Source of the DNA: Aporophyla lueneburgensis
Lineage: Eukaryota > Arthropoda > Insecta > Lepidoptera > Noctuidae
Length of the DNA stretch: 64,000 nucleotides
Assembly (NCBI GenBank): GCA_932294355.1
Contig: OW028761.1
Span: 3,038,001 to 3,102,000 of the forward strand
Reading direction: 5' to 3'
Position 1 is the first letter of the stretch; the number at the start of each line of letters is the position of its first letter. The notes beneath the pieces were generated by a model. That model made no database searches and was not told where the DNA came from. It saw only the letters and a list, made by a program, of their open reading frames with translations. The translations under genes were made by a program, and so were the position numbers. This document shows positions 53,255-62,719 of this stretch, in pieces.

Positions 53255-54197
53255 ATATATATAAAAGAAAGTCGTGTTAGTTACTTCACTTATAACTCAA
53301 GAACGGCTGAACCGATTTAGCTGAAAATTGGCAGGGAGGTAGTTTAGAGCCAGGAGAAGGACATAGGATACTTTTTATCCCGTTTTTTTTTTTTTTTTTT
53401 TTTCCCCTTTTTACGACCGCGTTCCCGTGAGACGTCACATAAAACGTCAAAGAGAATACAAGTCACTATAAAACGTGGTACTATGACAAAAACGTTGCCT
53501 TCGAAGTACCAGGTTATCATAACTTGACAGGAGCTTACCAAACAAAGGAGTGTCAGCTAGAAAACGCTTTATGCCTTCGAAGTACCAGGTCATCATAACT
53601 GGGTAGGAGCTAACCTAACATATGAGTGTCAGCTAGAAAACGCTTACCAGATCACCACCGCGTACCAGGTTGTCAAACTTGGTACGTTTATAACAACATT
53701 TATTGAATCTGAGGCGATACGAAGTTCGCTGGGTCAACTAATTATCTATACTAATATTATAAAGCTGAAGAGTTTGTTTGTTTGATTGAACGCGCTAATC
53801 TCCGAATCGAATCCGGTCCGAATTGAAAAATTCTTTTTGTGTTAGGTAGCCTATTTATCGAGGGAGGCTATAGGCTATATAACATCACGCTACACCTCAG
53901 AGGAGCGGAACAGTAATGAAAAATGTTGCAAAAACGGGGAAAATTTATTCCTTCTGAGAGTTTCCGTTGCGTGCGCTGCGTAAACGGTTAAAGTAACGCA
54001 AAAATCATGTATGACGGGATTGTTATTTTTAAAAAGTTCAAAAAAAAAGTCCCAAGAGCATATGTCTATCTTTTAAGGTTGACTCACTATAACTCAAGGA
54101 GCGAAAATGGACGAAAACTAGCAGGCAAATCGATGCGACGGGAAGGGTAAGGGGAGCAAAAATTTGACGCGGACGAAGTCGCGGGCAGAAGCTAGTT
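53255..54197 (+). repeat. Compound of interspersed repeats including family C
   Basis: 53,255-53,395 holds a family-D-like start (AACTCAAGAACGGCTGAACC). 53,490-53,745 is the reverse of the repeat at 34,020-34,200, with two units. 53,745-54,197 is a family-C copy ending at GCGGGCAGAAGCTAG. No gene. Confidence 0.6.
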
Positions 54198-54204
54198 TCA
54201 TATA

Positions 54205-54425
54205 ATTTCGGCTGCACGAGCGCCGAACGTAACACCAAATAGCACCATACCATTTCTTCCCGTGGTTGCCGTGTAAAAGGCGAGTAAGGGACTTACTCGA
54301 GGGGCAGCAGCGTTCTCTATGCATGTTACCACCATACTGCAATCGCCAACCTGTCTGCCAAGCGTGGCAAACCCTTCTTTAAGGGGAGGCGTATATCTAA
54401 CAGTGAACGTCTTTCGGCTGAAGGT
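54205..54425 (+). mobile_element. SINE with RTE-like 3' tail
   Basis: Shares the GGCGAGTAAGGGACTTACTCG and CTGTCTGCCAAGCGTGGC blocks with the other copies and ends GTGAACGTCTTTCGGCTGAA without an ATG-repeat tail. Confidence 0.6.
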
Positions 54426-54452
54426 TAGGCCACGTTTGCCGCGGTCGGTACG

Positions 54453-54818
54453 TGGATGGGATTTTTTTTTGGATGGGAAATCATCAAATGCCTTATCCCG
54501 CTCTGGGCGGAGCGGGAGGGCATGTCAGACTTTTACTGACTAAAACCCACCCGTGTTCCTTCAGTTGCCCATATGCCAGGGCCACGGTATCTCGTTTGAA
54601 CAATCTCACGACCCTGGCAGGCATCGGTCCTAGCAGACCCCTTCAGTTAATTCTGACATCTCTTTGAGGCGCGCGTGGAACACTGCGCGCCGTCGACCCG
54701 AGCCTGATCCTTACCGGGCGGCGAGCTACCCATTGCTCGCCGCCCGCAAACCCGCGCCTACGGTGGCCGGGAGTCCGCAATCGACTTCCGATGCCCGGGG
54801 CGTCTCCTACTGGATGGG
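54453..54818 (-). mobile_element. R1-type LINE fragment with candidate 8-bp duplication
   Basis: T-run at 54462-54470 followed by GGATGGGAAATCATC; the 5' edge is near 54,810. TGGATGGG occurs at 54453-54460 and 54811-54818. The LINE itself starts with GGATGGG, so the duplication is plausible but not certain. Confidence 0.7.
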
Positions 54819-55154
54819 TGACCATGCATTACATATGGTCACCCATCACCAATGACACACGGCATTATGTGAAAATACTTGCGACATCCTTCTTTTCGAC
54901 TTTTCACTTATCATTTTTGTTTCTTTTTTATGACGATGGCCTTGAAGCCCGCATGCCAATTAACAAAATAATCGAATTTATGTTAATTTGCACTAAAAAC
55001 TTGACACACAAACTGTTGATAAGCCTTCCATTTCTTTTATAAGCGAATTAACTAATTGTCTGATGGGAATCGAATACATGTATGTAAAATTAAAATAGTC
55101 TTTATTATCAGTTGTATCTTTATGTCAGGTTTTATCATCATTTCAGTCAGTTTG

Positions 55155-55501
55155 TTTTTTTTTTTTGAGTGGGAAATCATCAAATGACGTCTCCCGCTCT
55201 AGGCGGACCGGGAGGACGTGTCCGACTTTTACTGACTAAAGGTGTCTTCACAAAGCGGGCGGGGCGGGACGTGACGGCGACGAGCCGCCAGAACCGTCGC
55301 GCCACGCCGCGTCGCGCCGAGCGCTCTGTGTGAAGGCGTCCGTAATATCTAGTACATTACAACTACTCAGCGTCGCGTCGCCGTCACGTCACGCCGCGCC
55401 CCGCCCGCTGTGTTAAGACACCTTAAAACCCACCCGTGTTCCTTCAGTTGTCTATATGCCAGGGCCACGGTATATCTTTCGAACAAATCTCGCGACCCTG
55501 G
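55155..55501 (-). mobile_element. R1-type LINE 3' end split by a Harbinger-type MITE
   Basis: T-run at 55155-55166, then the usual 3' end sequence. It is interrupted at 55240-55423 and resumes at AAAACCCACCCGTGTTCC to about 55,501. Its 5' edge is about 30 bp from the Fas3 donor at 55,531. Confidence 0.75.
55237..55426. mobile_element. PIF/Harbinger-type MITE with TAA target duplication
   Basis: Element 55240-55423 (184 bp), ends AGGTGTCTT / AAGACACCT. It is flanked by TAA (55237-55239 and 55424-55426) inside a LINE copy whose uninterrupted relatives read CTGACTAAAACCC. It is very GC-rich with long subterminal complementarity (GCGGGCGGGGCG). Confidence 0.8.
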
Positions 55502-55531
55502 ATCATCTTAAGAAAAGAGTTAGAAGCTCAC

Positions 55532-55613
55532 CCGTAGGCCTTGTCCTGTATAGACGACGTCTCCTTGCACGTTGTCAGGTATCAGTCTGTAGGGGATTCC
55601 GCCTACGGTCATT
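55532..55613 (-). CDS. Fas3: Fas3 exon: middle of Ig domain 1
   Basis: Acceptor TCTATGTTCCAG|AATGACC, donor GGCCTACGG|GTGAGC, 82 nt. One base completes an Arg codon, then MTVGGIPYRLIPDNV and QGDVVYTGQGLR, leaving in phase 0. It links the CR of the previous exon to the AGxCG of the next, as in the fly protein. The ATG inside is not a start. Confidence 0.88.
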
Positions 55614-55757
55614 CTGGAACATAGAGAGAAAACAAATTATTATTGTACCTCGCTTCTTATATCACGGAGAATATCTTCAACAAGACTCTCGAGCTTGCAG
55701 ACCACGGAGACGCCTGGGGAACGTGCTAGAGGTGTCATTGTCAACCTCTTTACATAG

Positions 55758-56218
55758 TACTAGCTTCTGCCCGCGACTTCGTCCGCGTCAAAATTTTGTT
55801 CCCCTGACCCTTCCCGTCGCATCGATTTGCCTGCTAGTTTTCGTCCATTTTTCGTTGCTGCTCGCACCTTTTGAGTTATAGTGAGTCAACCTTAAAAGAT
55901 AGACATATGCTCTCGCGGACTTTTTTTTAGAACTTTTTAAAAGGAACAATTCCGTCATACATGATTTTTGCGTTACTTTAACCGTTTACGCAGCGCACGC
56001 AACGGAAATTCTCAAAAGGAATAAATTTTCCCCGTTTTTGCAACATTTTTCATTACTGCTCCGCTCCTCTTGGTTGTAGCGTGATGTTGCAGCCTATAGC
56101 CTTTCTCGATAAATAAGCTACCCAACACAAAAACAATTTTTCAATTCAGACCTGTTTCTGAGATTAGCGCGTTCAATCAAACAAACAAACTCTTTAGTTT
56201 TATAATATTAGTTTAGAT
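55758..56218 (-). repeat. Interspersed repeat family C, reverse copy
   Basis: TAGCTTCTGCCCGCGACTTCG at the start through TTAGTTTTATAATATTAG at the end, reverse of 47,960-48,430. Confidence 0.7.
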
Positions 56219-57019
56219 ACGTGGGCGAAGCCGATGGTAAAAGTTTCTTTATACAACTAACCAAGCGTAGGGGCAGGGGTTCGAAATCAGGTAGGCCCTA
56301 AACTTTGAGTCAATAATTTCATCAACACTGCTCTCAAAACGGTAAAGGAAAACATCGTGAGGAAACCGGCATGTCCTAGAACAGGGAGGTTTTCCCTGCT
56401 TCAGAAAGCCATTGGCTCCGGGTGTCATTGATGGATCTTTGACATTACAGGTACCAAGGTTTATCGTATAAACCGGTTACTGGGTTGTGGAGGTCAGATA
56501 GGCAGTGGCTCCATGTCAAATACTGTTAGTCAGCTTCATCCGGGTAGACTGTATACCGACCCCAACATACCTTCTATGTTGGGGTCGGATGAAAAAGCAG
56601 TAGATTGAGCCTTCTTTGACCCCCTGGAGGGAAAAGGCCTCTCATAGGCAAGAGTATAGATCAACACGCTTGGCAAAGGCAGATTCGCATTTCTAACTGA
56701 ACCGATACACGTTATGCTGTCCAAATTAAGAAGAAAATCCCATCGAAACAAGGACGCTTGACTGTTTCCTGATTTAAAAAAAAACGGAAAACTTTTCCCA
56801 ATTTTTCGTTCTTTAGAACCAAATGCGGATCCAGCTTCTGCTCGCGACTTCGTTCACGTGAAATTGTGGCCCTCAACCCGTCGCGTCTTATCCCATCGCC
56901 CGCCCACGCTGTTACTCCGTTTACACTTAGCTAACTTCCAGACTTTCTCATTTTGCTGGGCTCCTAAGGGTCGCCGTGTGGTATTAAATAGCCTCCGTAT
57001 GAATGTGGCTATAATATAG
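56219..57019. other. Fas3 intron with repeat fragments
   Basis: About 56,310-56,390 relates to the repeat at 13,620 (reverse), and 56,395-56,620 to family A. About 56,830-56,870 is a family-C start. No gene. Confidence 0.5.
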
Positions 57020-57312
57020 AAAAAAAATCGATTTACAAAAAAAAAACCGACTTCCTTAAAAAAACACTACAATAACTTTAATTTCGGAAGTCGGTGTTGA
57101 ACTTTTTAGGTATTCGCGCAAAAACTTAATGCTAATTTAAGACTTATATGGTTTTCACATGGACCCCATTGTCCGAATGGAACCAAATTAAAATAGGAAC
57201 ATTCGGGAAGCACCTTTAAAAAGAATCATCAAAATCGGTTCACCCAGTTAAAAGTTATGAGGTAACAAACATTAAAAAAAAAACACAGTCGAATTGATAA
57301 TCTCCTCCTTTT
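57020..57312. repeat. Interspersed repeat family E
   Basis: AACTTTAATTTCGGAAGTCGG, ACATGGACCCCATTGTCCG and GGTTCACCCAGTTAAAAGTT blocks shared with 52,735-53,215. Confidence 0.6.
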
Positions 57313-57313
57313 T

Positions 57314-57965
57314 AGGGTTCCGTTGCCAAATGGCAAAAAACGGAACCCTTATAGATTCGTCATGTCTGTCTGTCCGTCTGTCTGTCTGTCTGTCTGTCCG
57401 TCCGTATGTCACAGCCACTTTTCTCCGAAACTATAAGAGCTGTAAGTTTCAACAGCATAGTTGTGTAAACCGCATTAAGATTTTTACACTAAAATAGAAA
57501 AAAAAAATTTGGGGTTCCCCACACTTAGAACTGAAATTCAAAAAACATTTTTTCATCAAACCTATACGTGTGGGGTATCTATGAATAGGTCTTCAAAAAT
57601 GGTATTGAGGTTTCTAATATCATTTTTCTCTAAACTGAATAATTTGCGCGAGAGACACTTCCAAAGTCCCCCCGTAACTTCTAAAATAAGAGAATGATAA
57701 AACTAAAAAAAATATATGATGTACATAATCATGTAAACTTCCACCGAAAATTGGTTTGAACGAGATCCAGTAAGTAGTTTTTTTTATACGTCATAAATCG
57801 TAAACCGCAATTTACCTTTCATTCAATCAACTTAAATATGAAAATTAAAAAAAAAAACAATTTAATTTCATAAACATAAACCTTATGCATAAACCGAGGA
57901 TACCTACAGGTTTGTGCGGAACCCTCGGTGCGCGAGTCCGACTCGCACTTGGCCGGTTTTTTTTT
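57314..57965 (+). repeat. Interspersed repeat family B, copy 2, with TCTG microsatellite
   Basis: Starts AGGGTTCCGTTGCCAAATGG and ends CGAGTCCGACTCGCACTTGG. (TCTG)n lies at about 57,365-57,405. Inverted relative to 16,985-17,596. Confidence 0.7.
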
Positions 57966-58015
57966 TTTATTTTGCCAAATCTGTGTAGCCGTTCTCAACT
58001 TATTCACTTACCAAT

Positions 58016-58145
58016 TGTTACGTATGTATGTATAACGTACCGCGGCTGCGACCCGGCTAAGTAAACCCGTCAATACAGATTAAAGTTAGTGTGTCATTAA
58101 CTAGCGTGTTTGACTGTTGTCCGTCCTATATCTGCATATCTAACA
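58016..58145 (+). repeat. 5' LTR of the mag-clade element
   Basis: 130 bp, TGTTACGTATG...CATATCTAACA, identical to 62447-62576 on full comparison. Confidence 0.93.
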
Positions 58146-58146
58146 G

Positions 58147-58159
58147 TGGCGACGAGGAC
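58147..58159 (+). other. Primer-binding site resembling tRNA-Ser(GCU)
   Basis: TGGCGACGAGGAC follows the 5' LTR after one base. The first 12 bases complement the 3' end of insect tRNA-Ser(GCU) as I recall it. mag elements are known for a tRNA-Ser primer. Confidence 0.7.
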
Positions 58160-58176
58160 GAATTAACGAGTGCACA

Positions 58177-61100
58177 ATGTCCACTTTCGGTGTTTCATTC
58201 GGTATAATAACAAACTTTGACCATGTATCCCAGGACTGGATAAGTTACAAGTCTCGGCTACAACAATGGTTCATTGCCAACGATATTACGGACGAATCGG
58301 ACAAGTTGAAGGTCAAACGGAGGGCAATACTCATAAGCGCTCTCACCGGGCCTACTTATATGCTAGCGAGGGACCTGGCGTTGCCTAAGAAGTTGGAAGA
58401 AACAAATTATGAAGATATCCTGAAACTTCTAGACCGACATTTTGAGCCGAAGCGGCTCGGATTCGCAGAAAAATCGAATTTCTACGGGGCGGTGCAACGA
58501 CCAGACGAGAGCCACACTCAATGGGCGGCCAGAATTAGGGGATTGGCGGCACACTGCGGGTTTAAGAATTTGGAGGAAGCTCTTCTGGATAAATTCATCA
58601 TGGGCATGATTCCAGGACCGGAGCGAGACAAGCTCTTTGCCCAGGACCACATGGACTTGACACTTGCCAAGGCGGTAGAACTAGCGGAGAGCGTGCGGTG
58701 TGCTCGGCGCGCCTCCCAAGCCGCACCGGCTGCACGTGGCGCGAGCGCGGGCGCCGGCAGCGTGGATGAGGGTTCCGTGTTCGCGGTTAAAGAAAAGTGC
58801 AGTGTGTGCGGCTATGCTAATCACAAATCCAATCAGTGCCGGTTTAAAAACTATAAGTGCAAAAAGTGCAATAACAAGGGCCATCTGAGACGGATGTGCT
58901 CAAGTGACGCGAAAGTTAAACACGTGGAGGAAGGTAAAGTGGATGATGAGGGCGACGACGGTAAGTTGTGTTTAAATATTCGTTGCGATAAGGGTCGACC
59001 GATGCTGGCGAGCGTTTTCATCGGTGGACTAGGTTTGGAGTTCGAGATAGATAGTGGTTCCGCGGTCAGTATAATATCACACCAGATATATATCGAGCAT
59101 TTCAGCAAAGTACCGTTATTGGTTACAGATAAAAAACTATTCAGCTATACGGGGGAACTCTTAGAAACAGTAGGTGTTATTTATTTAGATTTAGAATATT
59201 CCAAAATTACGCGTAAACTACACTTGTTTGTTGTACGTAGCGGTGGCCCACCGTTGTTAGGCCGAGATTTCATTAGCAAGTTCGACTTGGAACTAGCCCC
59301 AACAGTTAAATCAATTAGCGGATCGAATGGCCATTCAATAGTGGACTACTTAATAACAAGATTCCCCACCGTGTTCTCTGGCAAATTAGGAAAATTTAAT
59401 AAGTACGCCGTGGAATTACATTTAAAACCGGACTCTAAACCATTGTTTTTTAAAGCACGGTCGGTACCATATGCTTTAAAAGATAAAATTGATAACGAAT
59501 TAGATCGACTCGTCGAATTAGGAGTATTAGAACCAGTCAAGTACTCAGATTACGCGTCACCAATCGTACCCGCTTTGAAAAAGGACGGTGGAGTGAGAAT
59601 TTGCGCAGACTTTTCCGTGACAATTAATAAGCAACTAATAGTCGATAAGTATCCGTTGCCAACGGTAAATGATTTGTTCGCAAAATTGCACGGTGGCGTA
59701 CAATTTAGCAAATTAGATCTGTCTATGGCATACAATCAATTTTGTTTAAAAGAACAATCACAGAGTATGACCTGTATCAATACTCATCGCGGATTATATA
59801 AATATACAAGGTTAGTATTTGGTTTATCGAGCGCACCAGCAATATTTCAACGCGCAATGGAATGTATATTATCAGGGTTAGATGGAGTAGTGTTTTTTCT
59901 CGACGATATATTAGTAACAGGAGCCGATAGCAAACAACACATGAACAGGTTAGTCACGGTACTAGAAAGGCTGGCGGACACAGGTCTCACAATACAACCA
60001 AGCAAGTGTGAGTTCTTCAAAAATGAAGTAAACTATTTAGGGCATATTATAGACAAAAAGGGTATAAAAAAGTCGCCAGATAAAGTCACAGCAGTCTCAC
60101 AAGCACCCAGACCACAGAACGTGTTGCAATTGCAATCTTTTTTAGGATTAACAAATTATTATCGCAATTTTGTACGAAACGCATCAACCATACTAGCACC
60201 ATTATATAACTTGTTACACAAAGCGACAAAATGGGGATGGTCTCAAATACACGAAAATGCGTTTAAACAAATTAAACAGCAGTTGGCTTCGGATGAGGTA
60301 CTGGCACATTTTGACCCTGCGGCGAAATTAATTTTGACAGTAGACGCTTCTCCATACGGGTTAGGCGCAGTGCTATCACAGGTAGGCAGTGATGGCCACG
60401 AACGGCCGATTAGCTATGCGTCTAGAACGTTAACAGCAGCCGAGAAAAAGTATGCGCAAATACAAAAAGAGGCAACAGCTATAGTATTCGGAGTAAAACG
60501 TTTCCACCAGTATTTATATGCACGAGCGGTGCCCTTCACCTTGCGAACGGATCATAGGCCGCTATTAACCATCTTCGGCCCACACCGTGGTATACCGGAG
60601 GTATCAGCTAACCGACTACAGCGCTATGCAATATTTTTATCTGCATACAATTATGTCATCGAATATGTTAGCAGTAAAAATAACAGTGCCGATTATCTGT
60701 CGCGCGCTCCCGTAGGGAATGAGTCACCGTCATCAGGCAGCGCAGGGCCGGGCGCCGACGCTGGCGGTGCGCGCGCGGGGGCAGAGCGAGCGCAAGTCCG
60801 ACCGCGCGCCGCCAGTGGTGACCGCGCCACATATGTTTACTTCGTAGTTGACGGAGGGCTGCCTGTGACACTAACTGTTTTACAGCGCGAAACCGAGAAA
60901 GATATAACATTGCGCAAAGTAAAAGATTATGTGGTGCTAGGTTGGCCGAGAAAAGTATACGACGACAAATTGAAACCGTACTTTTACTGTCGTAACCAAT
61001 TATCGGTTGAAAACGGCTGTTTGATGCGTGGCCACAAAGTAATAATACCAGAATTGTTGAGAGATCAAATATGTAATGAACTTCACAGTTCACATTTTGG

Positions 61101-62379
61101 AGTGGTAAAGATGAAGTCAGAGGCGCGCAAGCGGTTGTGGTTCCCGGGCGTGGATGGCGCGCTGGAGCGGCTAGCCAGCGCGTGCGCGGTTTGCAGCGCG
61201 CTGCGCCCCGCACCACCCCGCGCTCCTCTCACTCCCTGGCCACACCCTCCTCATGCCTTCCATAGAATACATTTAGATTTTCTAGGGCCCTTTAATAACC
61301 AAATGTTTCTTATCGCAGTGGATGCTTATAGTAAATGGGTAGAAGTCTATATAATGACAACATCATATGGCTCGAAAGCAGTCATTGAGAAACTTATAGA
61401 CTTAATATCACGAGTCGGTATACCACATACTATAGTAACGGATAACGGTACTTCGTTTGTTTCACTTGAATTTAAAGAATTTTGTACAAAGAATGGTATA
61501 ACACATATGCTCGCTCCGGTATATCATCCGTCAAGTAACGGACAAGCCGAAAGCTCGGTTAAAATTATTAAAAGGGGTCTCAAAGGCATAATTCTAAATC
61601 GTAAAGGGAAACCATTAAAGGAGCAAATTTCTAAGTTTTTATTCGACTATCGGAACTCCAGGCATAGTACCACCGAGAAATCACCCGCTGAGCTCGTGTA
61701 CGGCCGGTCGCTTCGCACGCGGCTCGATTTATTGTCACCGACATCGGCGTCGGCGACTTCCGCAGTGTCGACCTCCTCTTCCACTTGCCTCACTCAAACT
61801 GTGGAACAAAACCAGTTCTTACAGCGTAAATATTACAAAGGGACAGATCGTAAAAATTTCAAAGAAAATGAAGAGGTATGGATAACGACAAAGTTTAATA
61901 ATAAAAAGTTTGAATGGGTAGAAGGGATAATAAGGAAGAAGATCGGGAACGTAATGTATGAAGTGTATGTTCCCGAAATGGATCGCATGGTAAAAAGACA
62001 TTTGGATCAGATACGGGCACGCGTACAAACGCAAATACCAGGACACGACTCAAACTGGGATTCAGATGTCATTCCAGATGTCCAGCGTGACCAACCAGAC
62101 GCAAACCACGCGACACTAAATGATGACGACCAAACCAGCAACAACACCAACTCTGATATAGAAGAAATAGGCACACCATCACCAGAACACATTACGATAT
62201 CACCGTCAGTCACTAGTACACCGGTCCGAGGAGAACGTGAAGGAGAATGTGGTTCAGAGCGAAATGTGACATTCGCTACGCCACTATCAGAGTCTGACGG
62301 CTCAGTCGATGCGCTGACGCCCATTCCAGCGATAAATCCACGACGCCTCGCGTTGTCACCCGACAACTTCACTCCTTAG
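58177..62379 (+). CDS. mag-clade Gag-Pol polyprotein, intact
   Basis: 1,400 residues in one frame. Gag occupies about residues 1-250 with two CCHC knuckles (C208-C211-H216-C221 and C228-C231-H236-C241). The aspartic protease has D292 in DSGSAVS and later LLGRDF. Reverse transcriptase has YASPIVPALKKDG, FSKLDLSMAY, and the catalytic FLDD box with D576/D577. RNase H has TVDAS (D723) and TDHRPL. Integrase has a His/Cys region near 970-1011 and a DDE triad D1034, D1089, E1125 with 35 residues between the last two. The C-terminal 150 residues are polar and unstructured-looking. The ATG is the first after the primer site. Products would act in cytoplasmic particles and then the nucleus. Confidence 0.93.
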   Translation: MSTFGVSFGIITNFDHVSQDWISYKSRLQQWFIANDITDESDKLKVKRRAILISALTGPTYMLARDLALPKKLEETNYEDILKLLDRHFEPKRLGFAEKSNFYGAVQRPDESHTQWAARIRGLAAHCGFKNLEEALLDKFIMGMIPGPERDKLFAQDHMDLTLAKAVELAESVRCARRASQAAPAARGASAGAGSVDEGSVFAVKEKCSVCGYANHKSNQCRFKNYKCKKCNNKGHLRRMCSSDAKVKHVEEGKVDDEGDDGKLCLNIRCDKGRPMLASVFIGGLGLEFEIDSGSAVSIISHQIYIEHFSKVPLLVTDKKLFSYTGELLETVGVIYLDLEYSKITRKLHLFVVRSGGPPLLGRDFISKFDLELAPTVKSISGSNGHSIVDYLITRFPTVFSGKLGKFNKYAVELHLKPDSKPLFFKARSVPYALKDKIDNELDRLVELGVLEPVKYSDYASPIVPALKKDGGVRICADFSVTINKQLIVDKYPLPTVNDLFAKLHGGVQFSKLDLSMAYNQFCLKEQSQSMTCINTHRGLYKYTRLVFGLSSAPAIFQRAMECILSGLDGVVFFLDDILVTGADSKQHMNRLVTVLERLADTGLTIQPSKCEFFKNEVNYLGHIIDKKGIKKSPDKVTAVSQAPRPQNVLQLQSFLGLTNYYRNFVRNASTILAPLYNLLHKATKWGWSQIHENAFKQIKQQLASDEVLAHFDPAAKLILTVDASPYGLGAVLSQVGSDGHERPISYASRTLTAAEKKYAQIQKEATAIVFGVKRFHQYLYARAVPFTLRTDHRPLLTIFGPHRGIPEVSANRLQRYAIFLSAYNYVIEYVSSKNNSADYLSRAPVGNESPSSGSAGPGADAGGARAGAERAQVRPRAASGDRATYVYFVVDGGLPVTLTVLQRETEKDITLRKVKDYVVLGWPRKVYDDKLKPYFYCRNQLSVENGCLMRGHKVIIPELLRDQICNELHSSHFGVVKMKSEARKRLWFPGVDGALERLASACAVCSALRPAPPRAPLTPWPHPPHAFHRIHLDFLGPFNNQMFLIAVDAYSKWVEVYIMTTSYGSKAVIEKLIDLISRVGIPHTIVTDNGTSFVSLEFKEFCTKNGITHMLAPVYHPSSNGQAESSVKIIKRGLKGIILNRKGKPLKEQISKFLFDYRNSRHSTTEKSPAELVYGRSLRTRLDLLSPTSASATSAVSTSSSTCLTQTVEQNQFLQRKYYKGTDRKNFKENEEVWITTKFNNKKFEWVEGIIRKKIGNVMYEVYVPEMDRMVKRHLDQIRARVQTQIPGHDSNWDSDVIPDVQRDQPDANHATLNDDDQTSNNTNSDIEEIGTPSPEHITISPSVTSTPVRGEREGECGSERNVTFATPLSESDGSVDALTPIPAINPRRLALSPDNFTP

Positions 62380-62431
62380 CGAAGTTTTATAATTAATGTT
62401 TATTTGATTGGGGTTGACTTGTAGTCGCCAA

Positions 62432-62446
62432 ATAAAGGGAAGGGGA
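62432..62446 (+). other. Polypurine tract of the mag-clade element
   Basis: AAAGGGAAGGGGA just before the TGTTACG start of the 3' LTR. Confidence 0.75.
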
Positions 62447-62576
62447 TGTTACGTATGTATGTATAACGTACCGCGGCTGCGACCCGGCTAAGTAAACCCG
62501 TCAATACAGATTAAAGTTAGTGTGTCATTAACTAGCGTGTTTGACTGTTGTCCGTCCTATATCTGCATATCTAACA
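62447..62576 (+). repeat. 3' LTR of the mag-clade element
   Basis: Identical to the 5' LTR and followed by the CCAAT duplication. Confidence 0.93.
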
Positions 62577-62617
62577 CCAATAAACAGAATTATTCAAGAA
62601 TATAAATACCAACTGAC

Positions 62618-62714
62618 CTGCATGAGTCTATGGGGTAGGGCACTTTGCACAGCACGCTGAGCTGGCCTCCGATTCGTCTCACCGCGTCTGGAGGTGTGAT
62701 GTCCACAGTTTGAC
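62618..62714 (-). CDS. Fas3: Fas3 exon: start of Ig domain 1 (first exon visible)
   Basis: Acceptor GTTTTATTTGCAG|GTCAAAC, donor TCATGCAG|GTCAGT, 97 nt. It encodes GQTVDITPPDAVRRIGG, then QLSVLCKVPYPIDSCR. It supplies the first Ig1 cysteine (VLC). In fly Fas3 the corresponding sequence follows the signal peptide closely, so the start codon exon should lie not far upstream, beyond 64 kb on this strand. Incoming phase 1, outgoing phase 2. Confidence 0.85.
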
Positions 62715-62719
62715 CTGCA

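Larger units (their letters stand above)
58011..62581 (+). mobile_element. Complete mag-clade gypsy LTR retrotransposon
   Basis: Element 58016-62576 (4,561 bp) with identical 130-bp LTRs (58016-58145 and 62447-62576), each TGTTACG...TAACA. The flank CCAAT is duplicated (58011-58015 and 62577-62581). A tRNA-Ser-type primer site, one 1,400-codon gag-pol frame and a polypurine tract are all present. A single fused frame, short LTRs and a tRNA-Ser primer fit the mag lineage first described in Bombyx. With no LTR difference and no broken frame, it appears recent and possibly competent. It is antisense to Fas3 and ends 36 bp from that gene's donor at 62,617. Confidence 0.92.
16529..62714 (-). other. 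Fas3: Fasciclin 3 gene span (all visible exons)
   Basis: Twelve coding exons on the minus strand join in one frame. The deduced protein has two disulfide-type Ig domains, a third Ig-like domain lacking both cysteines, a transmembrane helix ending RWCFAG, and alternative cytoplasmic tails. The transmembrane exon, the EWTAGDQ exon and the YYLRVDNGLG exon match Drosophila fasciclin 3 as I remember it, in sequence and order. In flies Fas3 is a homophilic adhesion protein at septate junctions and on axon subsets. The first exon (signal peptide) is not in the window. Introns are full of mobile DNA, up to a 4.6-kb complete retrotransposon. Confidence 0.85.
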
